Source of the DNA: Gaiellasilicea sp963763755
Lineage (GTDB): Bacteria > Actinomycetota > Thermoleophilia > Gaiellales > Gaiellaceae
DNA: 64,000 nucleotides
NCBI GenBank assembly: GCA_963763755.1
Contig: CAVXQE010000012.1
Location: 124,001 to 188,000 of the forward strand
Direction: 5' to 3'
The notes beneath the pieces are model-generated. The model was given only the letters and a program-made list of their open reading frames with translations, was not told where the DNA came from and made no database searches. Below, piece after piece: positions 40,450 through 50,790 of the stretch; the first letter of the stretch is position 1, and the number at the start of each line of letters is the position of its first letter. Both the position numbers and the translations under genes were made by a program.

Positions 40450-41397
40450 TCACGCCTGGGCGGGAGTCTTGTCGCCCACCGCGACGCGGTCGAGCCAGTG
40501 CCCCCAGCGGTCCGACTTGCCGCGCACGGTGTCGAGGTACGCCTTCTGCAGCTCGAGCGTGACCGGGCCGGCACCGATCTCGTGGTCGTCGACCGAGCGG
40601 ACCGGCATCACTTCGGCGGCGGTGCCCGTCATGAAGATCTCTTCGGCGAGGTAGAGGTCGGAGCGGATGAGGCTCGCCTCCTCGACCACGTAGCCGAGAT
40701 CCTGCGCGATCTGGATCACGCTGTCGCGCGTGATCCCGGGCAGGATCGAGGTGGAGAGCGGCGGCGTCCAGATCTTGCCGTCCTTGACGACGAAGATGTT
40801 CTCGCCCGAGCCGTCGGCGACGAAGCCGTCGTCGGTGAGCAGGATCGCCTCGTCGTAGCCCGCGTTCTGCGCCTCGTGCACCGCGAGCATCGAGTTGAGG
40901 TAGATGCCGGTCGCCTTCGCGACGTGCGGGATCGTGTTCGCACCGATCCGCTTCCAGGACGAGATCTTGCAGCGGATGCCGGTGGCCGCGTTCTCGTCGC
41001 CGAGGTAGTTCCCCCACGGCCAGCTCATGACCACGACCTCGACCGGATTCCCCTTCGTGCTCACACCGAGCTCGCCGTAGCCGTAGAACGCAAACGGGCG
41101 GAGGTAGCACTCGGCGAGCCCGTTGCGCCCGACCAGCTCGTGGATCGCCGTGCGGATCTCCTCGACCGCGAACGGCAGCTCCATGTAGAGCAGCTTCGCC
41201 GAGTTCTCGAGCCGCTGGAGGTGCTCGCGCAGCCGGAAGACTGCGGGGCCCTCGGGCGTCTCGTAGCAGCGGATGCCCTCGAAGACGCCGGTCCCGTAGT
41301 GGAGCCCGTGCACGCCGACGTGAACCTTCGCGTCGGCCCAATCCACGAACTCGCCGTTCATCCAGATCGTGCTGGTCTCCTGCATCGCAGCGCGCAT
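40450..41397 (-). CDS. ilvE: Branched-chain amino acid aminotransferase
   Basis: A 315-residue class IV PLP enzyme, intact. GLHYGTGVFEGIRCYET and RLREHLQRLENSAKLLYME are N-terminal hallmarks. ANTIPHVAKATGIYLNSMLA includes the PLP Lys, GYDEAILLTDDGFVADGSGE and NIFVVKDG follow, and LPGITRDSVIQIAQDLG is the fold-IV signature region. EIFMTGTAAEVMPV completes the active site. The ATG at 41397 is chosen; another ATG lies four codons in. It interconverts Leu, Ile and Val with their keto acids and sits in an amino-acid operon downstream of serA. Confidence 0.94.
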   Translation of the reverse strand: MRAAMQETSTIWMNGEFVDWADAKVHVGVHGLHYGTGVFEGIRCYETPEGPAVFRLREHLQRLENSAKLLYMELPFAVEEIRTAIHELVGRNGLAECYLRPFAFYGYGELGVSTKGNPVEVVVMSWPWGNYLGDENAATGIRCKISSWKRIGANTIPHVAKATGIYLNSMLAVHEAQNAGYDEAILLTDDGFVADGSGENIFVVKDGKIWTPPLSTSILPGITRDSVIQIAQDLGYVVEEASLIRSDLYLAEEIFMTGTAAEVMPVRSVDDHEIGAGPVTLELQKAYLDTVRGKSDRWGHWLDRVAVGDKTPAQA

Positions 41398-41411
41398 CGT
41401 ACTAGATGCGT

Positions 41412-41897
41412 TCACGCCTCCTGGACGGCGTCGATCGGGCGGGCGCGGGCGAGCCGGACCAGGTCGCCCGGGCTCAGGGCCGCCAGGTGGGTGGGCGAGC
41501 CGGCACCGATCCAGACCGTGTCGTGGGCGAGCAGGCCCTGGTCGATCAGGACGAGCTCCACCTTCGGCAGCGGAAACGGGGCGACGGCTCCGGGCGCGAA
41601 GCCCGTCGAATCCCGAACCTCCGCAGCAGTCGCGATCCGTGCCTTCGTCGCGCTCGCGGCGCGTGCGATCTTGTCCAGGTCGGCACGACGGTCGCCGGGA
41701 ACGAGCGCCATCACCGGACGATCGTCGCAGAGGAGGACGATCGACTTCACGATCTGGGCGAGCGGGGAGCCCGCGGCGCGCGCGGCGTCCTCGGCCGTTT
41801 CCGTGGGGGCCTCGAGCTCCTCGAGCCGCGCTTCGGCGCCGGCCTGGCGGAGGTAGGCGGCGACTCGCTCGACGGGCTCCGGCCACGTGGCGCTCAC
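41412..41897 (-). CDS. YbaK/EbsC-type aminoacyl-tRNA deacylase
   Basis: A 161-residue YbaK-family protein that hydrolyses mischarged aminoacyl-tRNAs. IVKSIVLLCDDRPVMALVPG contains the conserved catalytic Lys in VKS, DLDKIARAASATKARIATAA is the helical segment, and STGFAPGAVAPFPLPKVELV with GAGSPTHLAALSPGDL forms the loop over the active site. TATTCT lies six bases before the GTG start, without a Shine-Dalgarno. Cys-tRNA-Pro or Ala-tRNA-Pro are likely substrates, but specificity is not evident. Confidence 0.88.
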   Translation of the reverse strand: MSATWPEPVERVAAYLRQAGAEARLEELEAPTETAEDAARAAGSPLAQIVKSIVLLCDDRPVMALVPGDRRADLDKIARAASATKARIATAAEVRDSTGFAPGAVAPFPLPKVELVLIDQGLLAHDTVWIGAGSPTHLAALSPGDLVRLARARPIDAVQEA

Positions 41898-41903
41898 GTC
41901 ACC

Positions 41904-41909
41904 AGAATA
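41904..41909 (-). promoter_or_regulatory. -10 box (TATTCT) before the YbaK gene
   Basis: TATTCT on the minus strand lies six bases before the GTG start at 41897, indicating an internal, leaderless promoter in the serine/branched-chain operon. Confidence 0.45.
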
Positions 41910-41920
41910 TCGCCGCCGTC

Positions 41921-42370
41921 CTAGAGCATCCGGCGCCGCACTCGCTGCCGGTAGTCGGCGTATTCCGGAAAGCGCTCCGCCAGATGCCGTTCCTCGACGC
42001 CCGACTTCAGCCACCACAGGATTGCGATTGCCGGCAGCGCCGCTGTCGCCAGGACGCTCGTCAGCAACCCGTAGCCGAGCAGGAAGAGGAGGCCGGCGCC
42101 GTAGACCGGATGCCGCACGAACCGGTACGGGCCGTCTTCCACGAGCACGCCCTCCTGCCGCGGCCGCGGGTAGGCGGTGAACGAGCTGCCGAGTGTGCGG
42201 GCGGCCCAGACGAAGCCCGCGACTCCGGCGAGGATGAACAGGATGCCGACCAGGCGCAGCCAGTCCGGCCAGCGCGGCGGCAGCACGCCGAGCCCGAGGA
42301 TCACGGCGGTCAGCGCGAACTGACCCCAGACCCAGCCCGCACCTCTATCCGAGGACGATGAACCTGGCAT
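41921..42370 (-). CDS. Isoprenylcysteine carboxyl methyltransferase (ICMT/PEMT)-family membrane protein
   Basis: 149 residues with four or five membrane helices: FALTAVILGLGVLP, LRLVGILFILAGVAGFVWAA, YGAGLLFLLGYGLLTSVLAT and LPAIAILWWLK. The C-terminal signature is GPYRFVRHPVYGAGLL (SAM-binding RHPxY) and VEERHLAERFPEYADYRQRV (E-R-x-L..FP-x-Y-x-x-Y). Bacterial members methylate small lipophilic acceptors; the true substrate is unknown. Its start lies inside the 3' end of serA (26-base overlap), so it is translationally coupled. Confidence 0.85.
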   Translation of the reverse strand: MPGSSSSDRGAGWVWGQFALTAVILGLGVLPPRWPDWLRLVGILFILAGVAGFVWAARTLGSSFTAYPRPRQEGVLVEDGPYRFVRHPVYGAGLLFLLGYGLLTSVLATAALPAIAILWWLKSGVEERHLAERFPEYADYRQRVRRRML

Positions 42371-43901
42371 CGTCGAAGCCCTCCGCGCGGATTCGCTCGA
42401 CGAGCTTCAGCGGCGGCTCGGAGTCGATCGCGAGCGCCATCAGCGCCTTGCCGCCCTCTTTCGTCCGCGAGACCGCCATGTTCGCGATGTTCACGCCGGC
42501 CTCGCCGAACATCGTCCCGACGCGACCGATCACGCCGGGGACGTCGTCGTAGCGGAAGAAGACCATCCGCGGCGAGAGCTGGAGGTCGATCGCGAACCCG
42601 AGCGCACCGGCGAGGAAGAGGCGCGGCTCCGGCCCGATCGTCGTGCCCGAGACCTCGACGTCGTCCACCGAGACCATCACCAGGTTCGTGTAGTCGCGCG
42701 CCTTCCCGGAGCGCTGCTCGGTCACCTCGATCCCTCGCTCCGCCGCGATCACGGGCGCGTTGACGTAGTTGACCGACTGCTCGACCCGGCCCTGGAAGGC
42801 GCCGTTCAGCGCCGCGACCGTCAGCAGGCGCGTGTCGTGGTCGGCGATCCCGCCGTGAAAGGAGAGCGCGATCCGGCGCGGATGGCCGCCGGCGAGCTCG
42901 ACCGCGAGCCGGCCGAGCTTGGCGGCGAGCGGGATGTACGGGCCGAGCACCTCGAGATCCTCGGCACCGACGACCGGGATGTTGACGGCGTTCGTGACGA
43001 GGCCGCCGTCGAGCGCGGCGACGACCTGCTCGGCGACGATCAGGCCGGCGCGATCCTGGGCCTCGTCGGTGGACGCGGCGAGATGAGGCGTGACGACGAC
43101 GTTCTCGAGACCGAGCAGCTCACCGTCGTACGGCTCGGCCGAGAAGACGTCGAGCGCCGCGCCGGCGACCTTGCCGGAGCGGATCGCCGCGGCCAGCGCC
43201 GCCTCGTCGACGAGCTCACCGCGGGCGGCGTTGACGATGCGAACGCCGTCTCGCATCTTCTCGAGCACGTCGCTGCCGACGAAGCCGCGCGTCTCGTCGG
43301 TCAGCGGCAGATGCAGCGTGATGAAGTCGGCGGCCTCGAGGACGGACTCCGGCGTCTCCGCGTAGTCGACGCCGAGCTCGCGGAAGCGCTCGGGCGCGAC
43401 GAACGGGTCGTAGCCGATCACGTGCATGCCGAGCCCGAGGGCGCGACGCGCCACCTGCCGGCCGATCCGGCCGAAGCCGAGCACGCCGAGCGTCTTGTCG
43501 GCAAGCTCGATCCCGCCCCAGCGCGAGCGCTCCCAGCGGCCTTCCTTCAGCGCCGCGTGCGCCTGCGGGATGTTGCGGGCGAGCGCCACCAGGAGGCCGA
43601 TCGTGTGCTCGGCGGCGGAGACGACGGTCGAGTCGGGAGCGTTCGCGACGACGATGCCACGGCGGGTGGCCGCCCCAACGTCGACGTTGTCGATCCCGAC
43701 GCCCGCGCGCCCGATCACCTTCAGGCGCTCGGCGCGCTCGATCACGTCCGCGGTCAGCTTCGTCGCCGAGCGGATGACGATCGCGTCGTAGCCGCCGATG
43801 ATCTCCTCGAGCGGAGAGTCGGCGTCCTCGTCCACGTCGAAGCGAGCGCGCAGGAGCTCGACGCCCGCCGGGGCGATCGGCTCCCGCACGAGGACCTTCA
43901 G
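42345..43901 (-). CDS. serA: D-3-phosphoglycerate dehydrogenase
   Basis: A 518-residue long-form SerA, intact: first step of serine synthesis. IRSATKLTADVIERAERLKV and IGRAGVGIDNVD are substrate-domain motifs, LGVLGFGRIGRQVARRALGLG is the NAD fold, and TLHLPLTDETRGFV with NAARGELVDEAALAAAI include active-site Arg and acids. An intervening ASB domain and a C-terminal ACT domain (VFFRYDDVPGVIGRVGTMFG) follow. The natural start KVLVREPIAPAGVELL begins with CTG at 43901 in a CTGA overlap with the upstream stop; the nearest ordinary start (GTG, 43889) would cut into the first strand. The ACT domain implies feedback control by serine. Confidence 0.94.
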   Translation of the reverse strand: MKVLVREPIAPAGVELLRARFDVDEDADSPLEEIIGGYDAIVIRSATKLTADVIERAERLKVIGRAGVGIDNVDVGAATRRGIVVANAPDSTVVSAAEHTIGLLVALARNIPQAHAALKEGRWERSRWGGIELADKTLGVLGFGRIGRQVARRALGLGMHVIGYDPFVAPERFRELGVDYAETPESVLEAADFITLHLPLTDETRGFVGSDVLEKMRDGVRIVNAARGELVDEAALAAAIRSGKVAGAALDVFSAEPYDGELLGLENVVVTPHLAASTDEAQDRAGLIVAEQVVAALDGGLVTNAVNIPVVGAEDLEVLGPYIPLAAKLGRLAVELAGGHPRRIALSFHGGIADHDTRLLTVAALNGAFQGRVEQSVNYVNAPVIAAERGIEVTEQRSGKARDYTNLVMVSVDDVEVSGTTIGPEPRLFLAGALGFAIDLQLSPRMVFFRYDDVPGVIGRVGTMFGEAGVNIANMAVSRTKEGGKALMALAIDSEPPLKLVERIRAEGFDDARFIVLG

Positions 43902-45051
43902 ACCGTCGCCCCCTCCGCAAACACCTCGAGCGCCCGCGTCGCCGCCTGCCCACGCTCGATCGGCGCGCCGAGCTCGCCGAGCACGAGCTCGACCGCGGAG
44001 AGCGCCGTCGCGATGTCGAACTCGTCGTACCAGCCGATGTGGCCGATCCGGAAGATCGCGCCCTTCAGCTCGCCCTGACCGCCGGCGATCGTGATGCCGT
44101 GGCGGTCGCGGAGCGCGCGCGCCAGGTCGGCCGAGTCCATCCCGTCGGGCATCCGGACGGCGGTGACGACGGCGGAGCGATCCTCGTCCGGCGAGAAGAG
44201 CTCGAGCCCCATCGCCTTGATCCCGGCGCGACAGGCGCGGCCGAGGCGGATGTGACGCTCGAACGCGTCGTCGAGGCCGCCGTCGAGCAGCAGGCCGAGC
44301 GCGACGTCGAGCGCGACGATGAGCGACACGGCCGGCGTGAAGGCGCTGTCGACAGCCTCCTGCGCTTTGCGCGTGCGTTCCCAGTTGAAGTAGAAGCTCG
44401 GCAGCGTCGACCGGGCGACCTGCTCCCAGGCGGCCGCCGACACGGCGGCGGTCGCGAGCCCGGGCGGCGTCATCAGCGCCTTCTGCGAGCCGGAGATGAC
44501 GACGTCGAGGCCCCAGTCGTCCATCTCGAGCGGGACGGCGCCGAGGCTCGAGACGGCGTCGACGACGACGAGCGCGCCGGCCTCCTTCGCCACCGCGGCG
44601 AGCGCCTGAATGTCCGCAACGACGCCGGTCGAGGTCTCGGAGTGGACGAGGAAGACGAGCGAGACCGGTTCGATCTCCCCCAGCTTGCGAGCGAGATCCT
44701 CGGCGCTCGGCGTCTCGCCCCACGCGTAGCGGAGCTCCTCGACCTCGCAGCCGAAGGCGCGCGCCATCGCGCCCAGCGCTCGCCGAACGAGCCCGCCGAG
44801 ACGGCGAGCACGCGCTCGCCGGGCGAGCAGAGGTTGACGATCGCCGACTCGAAGCCGCCCGTGCCCGAGCACGTGAAGAGGAGCACCTCGGACGAGGTTC
44901 GATGGACCTCCTTCAGCCGGCCGAGCACCCGCGCGTACACCTCGCGGAAGTCCGGCGCACGATGGTGGATCACCTGCTCGGCCAGGGCGGCGAGCACCTG
45001 CGGCGGCACCGGCGTCGGTCCGGGCGTGAACAGGTACCGCTTCTGCGCCAT
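43898..45051 (-). CDS. Serine-glyoxylate/phosphoserine-type aminotransferase (class V PLP), one frame break
   Basis: About 384 residues. YLFTPGPTPVPPQVLAALA is the opening of the alanine-glyoxylate/serine-pyruvate aminotransferase family. LLFTCSGTGGFESAI binds the PLP phosphate, VVVDAVSSLGAVPLEMDDWG has the Asp that contacts the ring, and ISGSQKALMTPPG has the Schiff-base Lys. Breaks occur once, near 44778. Located directly before serA, it may serve as the second step of serine synthesis in place of SerC, as proposed for some bacteria (inference). TAGGCT lies six bases before the ATG. Confidence 0.88.
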
Positions 45052-45057
45052 CGCCGC

Positions 45058-45098
45058 AGCCTAGCGTGTAGTCGACGTGAGACTGGTCGGACTAGGCT
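45058..45098. promoter_or_regulatory. Divergent -10 boxes (TAGGCT both ways)
   Basis: Minus-strand TAGGCT (45063-45058) lies six bases before the aminotransferase ATG, and plus-strand TAGGCT (45093-45098) lies eight bases before the ATG at 45107. Both suggest leaderless transcripts from a 55-base divergent region. Confidence 0.45.
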
Positions 45099-45106
45099 CC
45101 GACCGC

Positions 45107-45729
45107 ATGGAAGCGCATCCTCGCCTTCGCCGCGGCGCTCGCTGGCGCTCTGCGGCTCGCAGGCCTGCTCGCCGCTCCCGCTGGCGGGAGCGGCGCGAGC
45201 CGCAGCTCCTGGCCTGGAGCGCGGGGCTTGCGGCCTATGCGCTCGGGGCCGGCGGCGATCGCCTGGGGAGCCGCCGCCGGCTGGAACGACGGCGTGTTCC
45301 GCGCCTACTACCTCTGCGGCGGCCTCCTGACCGCTGCGCTCCTCGGCACCGGGTCGCTGCTCGGCATCGGCGTCCGCGCCGCCGGGCCGATCGCGCTCGT
45401 CTACACAGGGCTTGCGGCCGGCGTCGCGCTCGGCGTGCCGATCGAGGGAACGATCGCCGGCACGTCGATCCCCGAGGCGCAGGAGCACCTCGCGCCTCTT
45501 CCCCGCCCGGGTGCTCGCGATCGCCGGCAACGTCGCTGGCTCGCTGGCGCTGATCGGGGTCGCCGTCGCGGGCCTGCGCCGTCGCCCGATCGGCAACCTG
45601 CTGCTGCTCGCGGGGTTCGCCGTGGCGGCCGCGGGCAGCGCGCTCGCGGGGCTCGGCGCGGCGCAGACCGCCGTCTTCGTAGCCGTAGGTGCAGGACTTT
45701 TGTATGCGGGCACCGTCGTCCGCACGTAA
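45107..45729 (+). CDS. Polytopic membrane protein of unknown function, several frame breaks
   Basis: A protein of about 207 residues, reconstructed over frames. Helices: LAFAAALAGALRLAGLLAAP, LLAWSAGLAAYALGA, AYYLCGGLLTAALLGTGSLL, GPIALVYTGLAAGVALGVPI, VLAIAGNVAGSLALIGVAVA and LLLLAGFAVAAAGSALAGLG. WNDGVFRAYY between helices 2 and 3 may be a functional loop. Breaks lie near 45110, 45200, 45252 and 45500. I do not recognise the family. It is divergent from the serine operon and lies before the Rpf-like gene on the same strand. Confidence 0.55.
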
Positions 45730-45854
45730 CAAGACTTACCGTTTGCAAACAACCTTGCTGCTAGTCTGCGCACGCAACAGACGTGCCGTCCGGGTGCCAC
45801 TGCGGCTTTTCCGCGCCCGAACCGCCGACCGTGTTCCCGAGCAAGGAGAACTGC

Positions 45855-46411
45855 GTGAGAAGCCTGTCCGTGCGCCTATTCGTGCTTGTCGGCGCCCTTT
45901 CCCTCGGCGTGGGTGCTTTCCCGCAGCCGAATGCAGCGACTGCGTCCTCGACGCGCGTCGCGCAGCTGGAGGAGATCGACGAGTTTCGGGTCGAGACCTG
46001 GCACTGGCAGTCCCTGATGCGCAAGCCGAAGACTCCCACCGCCTTCCGCGAGCGGCGAAGTCGACGACCCGAACTACCTCAGGTGGATCCGCAATCTCTG
46101 GCGAGCCAGGGCGCGCACGGCCGAGTACCAGGCCGAGCACCCGCCACACCGCGGCGCCTGGCTCTGCATCCACCGCTACGAGCGCAATCCCACCCAGGGC
46201 TGGCGGACGCGGACCGGCAACGGCTACTACGGCGGGCTGCAGATGGACATCGGCTTCCAGCGCCAGTACGGCGCCCGAGCTCCTGCGCCGCAAGGGCACA
46301 GCGGACCGCTGGACGCCGGTCGAGCAGATGTGGGTCGCCGAGCGCGCGCACAGAAGCGGGCGCGGCTTCTACCCGTGGCCGAACACGGCCCGTTACTGCG
46401 GCCTGATCTAG
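45855..46411 (+). CDS. Secreted resuscitation-promoting-factor-like transglycosylase, two frame breaks
   Basis: About 184 residues. AAGGAGA eight bases before the GTG is a strong ribosome-binding site. A signal peptide (RSLSVRLFVLVGALSLGVGA) is followed by a helical linker. The catalytic domain reads GAWLCIHRYERNP, GNGYYGGLQMDIGFQ, YG and WTPVEQMWVAERAHRSGRGF, ending in WPNTARYCGLI. This matches the transglycosylase-like (Rpf) fold, with Glu in HRYE as the likely catalytic residue and NGYYGGLQ as the hallmark. Breaks lie near 46057 and 46277. It would cleave peptidoglycan glycan strands. Confidence 0.82.
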
Positions 46412-46569
46412 GCCGGCGGTTCGTCGTCTTCGCCGTCCGCGCGGCTCGCGCGCCGCTCGCGCAGCCAGACGGCGAAGAAGATCGCGGCGATCGCTGACGA
46501 CGACCAGCGCCTCGCGCGATCGCGCCGCCGGTGCCGCCGTGGGCGACTAGCCCCTGGAAAGAAGCCACA
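46408..46569 (-). CDS. Small single-pass membrane protein, frame breaks
   Basis: A short protein of about 52 residues. After a Gly-rich start (GLVAHGGTGGAIAREAL) a single helix (VSAIAAIFFAVWLRERR) and an acidic tail (ADGEDDEPPA) follow. Breaks lie near 46520 and 46500. The likely GTG start (46569) lies inside the 3' end of the polytopic gene upstream. It probably belongs with that gene and its cupredoxin-like partner. The stop shares a CTAG with the convergent Rpf-like gene. Confidence 0.5.
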   Translation of the reverse strand, partial: CGFFPGASRPRRHRRRDRARRWSSSAIAAIFFAVWLRERRASRADGEDDEPPA

Positions 46570-47912
46570 ACCCGCCGACGGTGTAGACGACCATCAACCC
46601 CAGCATGGCGTACTGGGACCGAAGCGCGTCCCGCTCGGGCAGGATCGTGACGGCCCGGTCGTGCGCGACCGTCAGCCCGGCGACGTGGCCGGCGACGAGC
46701 GCGCCGACCTGGACGTACCAGACGGTGTTCGGGGCGAACGGCGCGATGTTCGGCGCGTAGTCCAACGGTGCCGAAGAGGTCCCAGCCGAAGCCGAAGGGA
46801 TCGGAGGCGAGCGGGAGCGCGTACTGCCCCTGGATCACGAGCAGCGTGAAGTAGTGCGCGACCGCGTAGACCAGCGCGATCGGCACGAGGCTCTGGACGA
46901 ACTCGGGCACGAGCGGCCGGTCGGAGTCGACGGTCCGCTCGGCGAGCCGCACCGCGCCGAGGTAGGCGAGCGCGACGATGAGCACGCAGCCGATCAGCCC
47001 GGCGAGCGAGAGCGCCGTCGTGAAGAGCTCCGCCCGGCCCGGCTGATCGACGATGTACGGCCCCTCGATCCGAGCGCGAAGGTCCTGCCAGAACGATGAG
47101 CGGCTGAAGCCGTCGAAGCCGACCGAGCCGAGCATCACGGCGACGAACGCCAGCAGTCCCGGCGTCGTGTCCCGGCCCGACAGACCGGAGAACGGCATCC
47201 GCACGACGAGCCGGCCCTCGTGCTCGCCGAACGGCGCGATCCGCGCGAGCAGGCCGAAGTAGACGGTGAAGCCGTTCCCGCGCGAGTCCCACTCCCGCCG
47301 CCCGTAGGCGGCCATGCCGAACCACATCGCGTAGCTGTAGAGCGCGATCGCGAGCGCCAGCGCCCGCGGGCTGGCCGGCTCCGCGTAGACGAGCTCGAGT
47401 AGCCGCGAAGCAGAGGAGGAAGAACGCCGCCGGCCAGAGCCCGAGCCGCTCCGGATACTCGAGCGGCGGCTTCCAGTCCTGCCCGAGCGTCCGCCAGATC
47501 CACTCGACCGCGTTCGCGATGCGCGAGCCACGGGTTGAGCACCGCGCCAGACGTTCCCGAACACCACCTGCACGCGGCACGAGCCCGAGCCAGAAGATCA
47601 CGTAGATGAAGGTCGGCGCGAGGTTCTGCGCCGACGACGGCTCGCCGATCAGCGCGGTCAGGAAGATGAGGACGAGCAGGCCGGCCGAGATCGCGCCGAG
47701 GATGCCGTGCAGGACGCGGCGAGCGCAGGAACCGCTCGAGCCCGGCCGGCAACGGACGGCCGGCGCGCCGCCGCTCGAGCTGCGGGCGTCTTCCAGAGAG
47801 CCCCGAGCGCGAGGAACGAGAGGACGAGCACGACCGCCCCGCCCCAGAAGAAGAGCCAATCGGGAACGGGCAGGTCGCGCACCCCGCCGATCCCATGGGC
47901 CAAGAGCGTCAG
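46547..47912 (-). CDS. Large polytopic membrane protein (possibly fenitrothion-hydrolase-like), six or more frame breaks
   Basis: About 450 residues with some ten helices. The opening LLAHGIGGVRDLPVPDWLFF and the following helix are, from memory, like actinobacterial proteins annotated as fenitrothion hydrolase; that label is weak. Recognisable pieces are FIYVIFWLGLVPVQVVFGNV, LNPW, WPAAFFLLCFAATRLELVY, GRREWDSRGNGFTVYFGLLA, APFGEHEGRLVVRMPFSGLS, HYFTLLVIQGQYALPLASDP and APNIAPFAPNTVWYVQVGAL. Breaks lie near 47790, 47715, 47575, 47530, 47400 and 46765. It begins with CTG in a CTGA overlap with the cupredoxin-like gene stop (TTG at 47903 is the alternative). The pairing with a cupredoxin hints at a membrane metal or redox role. 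Confidence 0.6.
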
Positions 47913-48370
47913 GGGCGAACCTCGAGCTCGCGCGATCGGCAGGCTCCGGCTCTCGAGCTCGGCCTCGAAGAGACCGGGCGCATCGGCCGTGAAGCGGATC
48001 GTCGCGGGCTCACCAGGAGCGACGTCGGCGCTCAGGTCGTAGCCGTGGAGGTGCACCTCGTCCGCGAGCTCGGACTCGACCACGAAGACGACCTGGCTGC
48101 CCTGCTTGATGGTGAAGTGCTTCACGGTCGGCGCCTTGTCCCCCGGCACCGAGACGCGTGATCCGGACGACAGCCGGGCTCGGCCGGCGCGGTCGTCGTC
48201 GCAGCGGTCGTCGTCGTCTCCGGCTCCGTCGTCGTCGCGGCCGTCGTCGTTTGTGCCACGGTCGTCGTCGGCGCGGTCTCGTCGTCTCCGGGCTTGAGGG
48301 CGAAGTAGAGGCTGACGAGCAACCCGAGTCCTGCGGCGATCAGCGCGACGGTTCGGAATTGCGGATTCAC
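47909..48370 (-). CDS. Membrane-anchored cupredoxin-like protein, two frame breaks
   Basis: About 153 residues. One N-terminal helix (VALIAAGLGLLVSLYFAL) is followed by a Thr-rich linker of about 30 residues (repeats of ATTT, TETTT) and then a beta domain: VKHFTIKQGSQVVFVVESEL, EVHLHGYDL, ATIRFTADAPGLFEAELE. The pattern HxHGYD near the end and the PGLFE strand match EfeO/cupredoxin_1-type domains, although classical Cys/Met copper ligands are not complete. Breaks lie near 48178 and 47933. It probably stands outside the membrane as partner of the polytopic protein directly downstream. Confidence 0.65.
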
Positions 48371-48379
48371 GGCGAGAGG

Positions 48380-49382
48380 CTATCCGCTCGGATCCCCGCC
48401 GAGGCGCGAGATCGCTCGCTCGGTCTCGGCGACGAGCGTCTCGACGAGGTCGGCGGCCGCGCGCCTCGCGCACGAGCGCTGCCCCTTGCCCGGCGAGGGC
48501 GAACAGCCGCGACGGGTCGTCCGCCTCGAGGCCCGCGCGGTGGATCGGCCGGGTCACGTCCAGTTGCAGCGGATACGGCGCCGGCGGCTCGCCCGCGCCG
48601 ACGAGCTGCTCGACGGCGTCGGTGCGCACGAGCCGCGCCTCGCGTCCCGAGAAGACCCGCGAGACCCGGGTGCCCTCCGCGGGCGTCGCCGCGAGCAGCC
48701 GCCGGAAGGCGGGCGAGGCGAGCGGCTCTCGGAGGCGGTCAGGAACGCCGTGCCGAGCGAGGCGCCACCTGCCCCAAGCGCGAGCGCCGCGGCGATCCCG
48801 CGGCCGTCCATGATCCCGCCCGCGGCGAGCACAGGCACCGAGACGGCGTCGACGACCTGCGGCACGAGCACGAGGCTCCCGACCTCCACTTCGGCCGGAG
48901 GGCGCTCGAAGGTGCCACGATGACCGCCGGCCTCCCAGCCCTGCGCGACGACGACGTCGACGCCTGCAGCTTCGAGCGCCCGCGCCTCGGCCACGGTCGT
49001 CGCCGTCCCGACGATCACCGCGCCGGCCGACTTCACCTCGGCGAAGTCCGGGATCCCGAATGTGAAGCTGAACACCGGCACCTGCTCCTCGACGACGACG
49101 GCGAGCTGCTCGTCCAGCGCGGGGTGCGCGTCCGGCGCGGCGTCGGGCTCCGGCCAGGCGAAGAGGTTGACCATGAACGGCGCGATCGGTGAGCCGCCGT
49201 ACGGCCCGGATCGCGGCGCGCAGGTCGGCAGGCGCGAGCCATGCGGCGCCCAGCGAGCCGAGCGCACCGGCGTTCGAGACCGCGGCCGCGAGCTCGGGGG
49301 TCGTGAAGCCGGACATCGGCGCCTGCAGGAGCGGGTACCGGACGCCGAGGGCACGGGCTGCGGGCGTCTCGTACCAGGCCAT
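48380..49382 (-). CDS. Nitronate monooxygenase-family FMN enzyme, three frame breaks
   Basis: About 333 residues of the 2-nitropropane dioxygenase/enoyl-ACP reductase II (NPD) family. YPLLQAPMSGFTTPELAAAV opens the barrel, FMVNLF and FSFTFGIPDFAEV follow, VVVAQGWEAGGHRG contains the catalytic His region, and VLAAGGIMDGRGIAAALALG with GTAFLTASES binds the FMN phosphate. Breaks lie near 49195, 48733 and 48463. The ATG at 49382 lies one base past the gatB stop region, so it is downstream in the gatCAB transcript. The substrate may be a nitroalkane or another alpha-activated compound. Confidence 0.82.
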
Positions 49383-49383
49383 C

Positions 49384-50786
<1,403 letters not shown>

Positions 50787-50790
<4 letters not shown>

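Noticed and set aside
39937..41856. Plus-strand frame of 639 codons
   Set aside because: Antisense to the DegT aminotransferase, ilvE and YbaK genes, all of which have conserved motifs.
45730..45854. Possible c-di-AMP riboswitch before the Rpf-like gene
   Set aside because: Such riboswitches occur before cell-wall hydrolases in actinobacteria, but I could not identify the conserved core in these 125 bases; a covariance-model search would decide.
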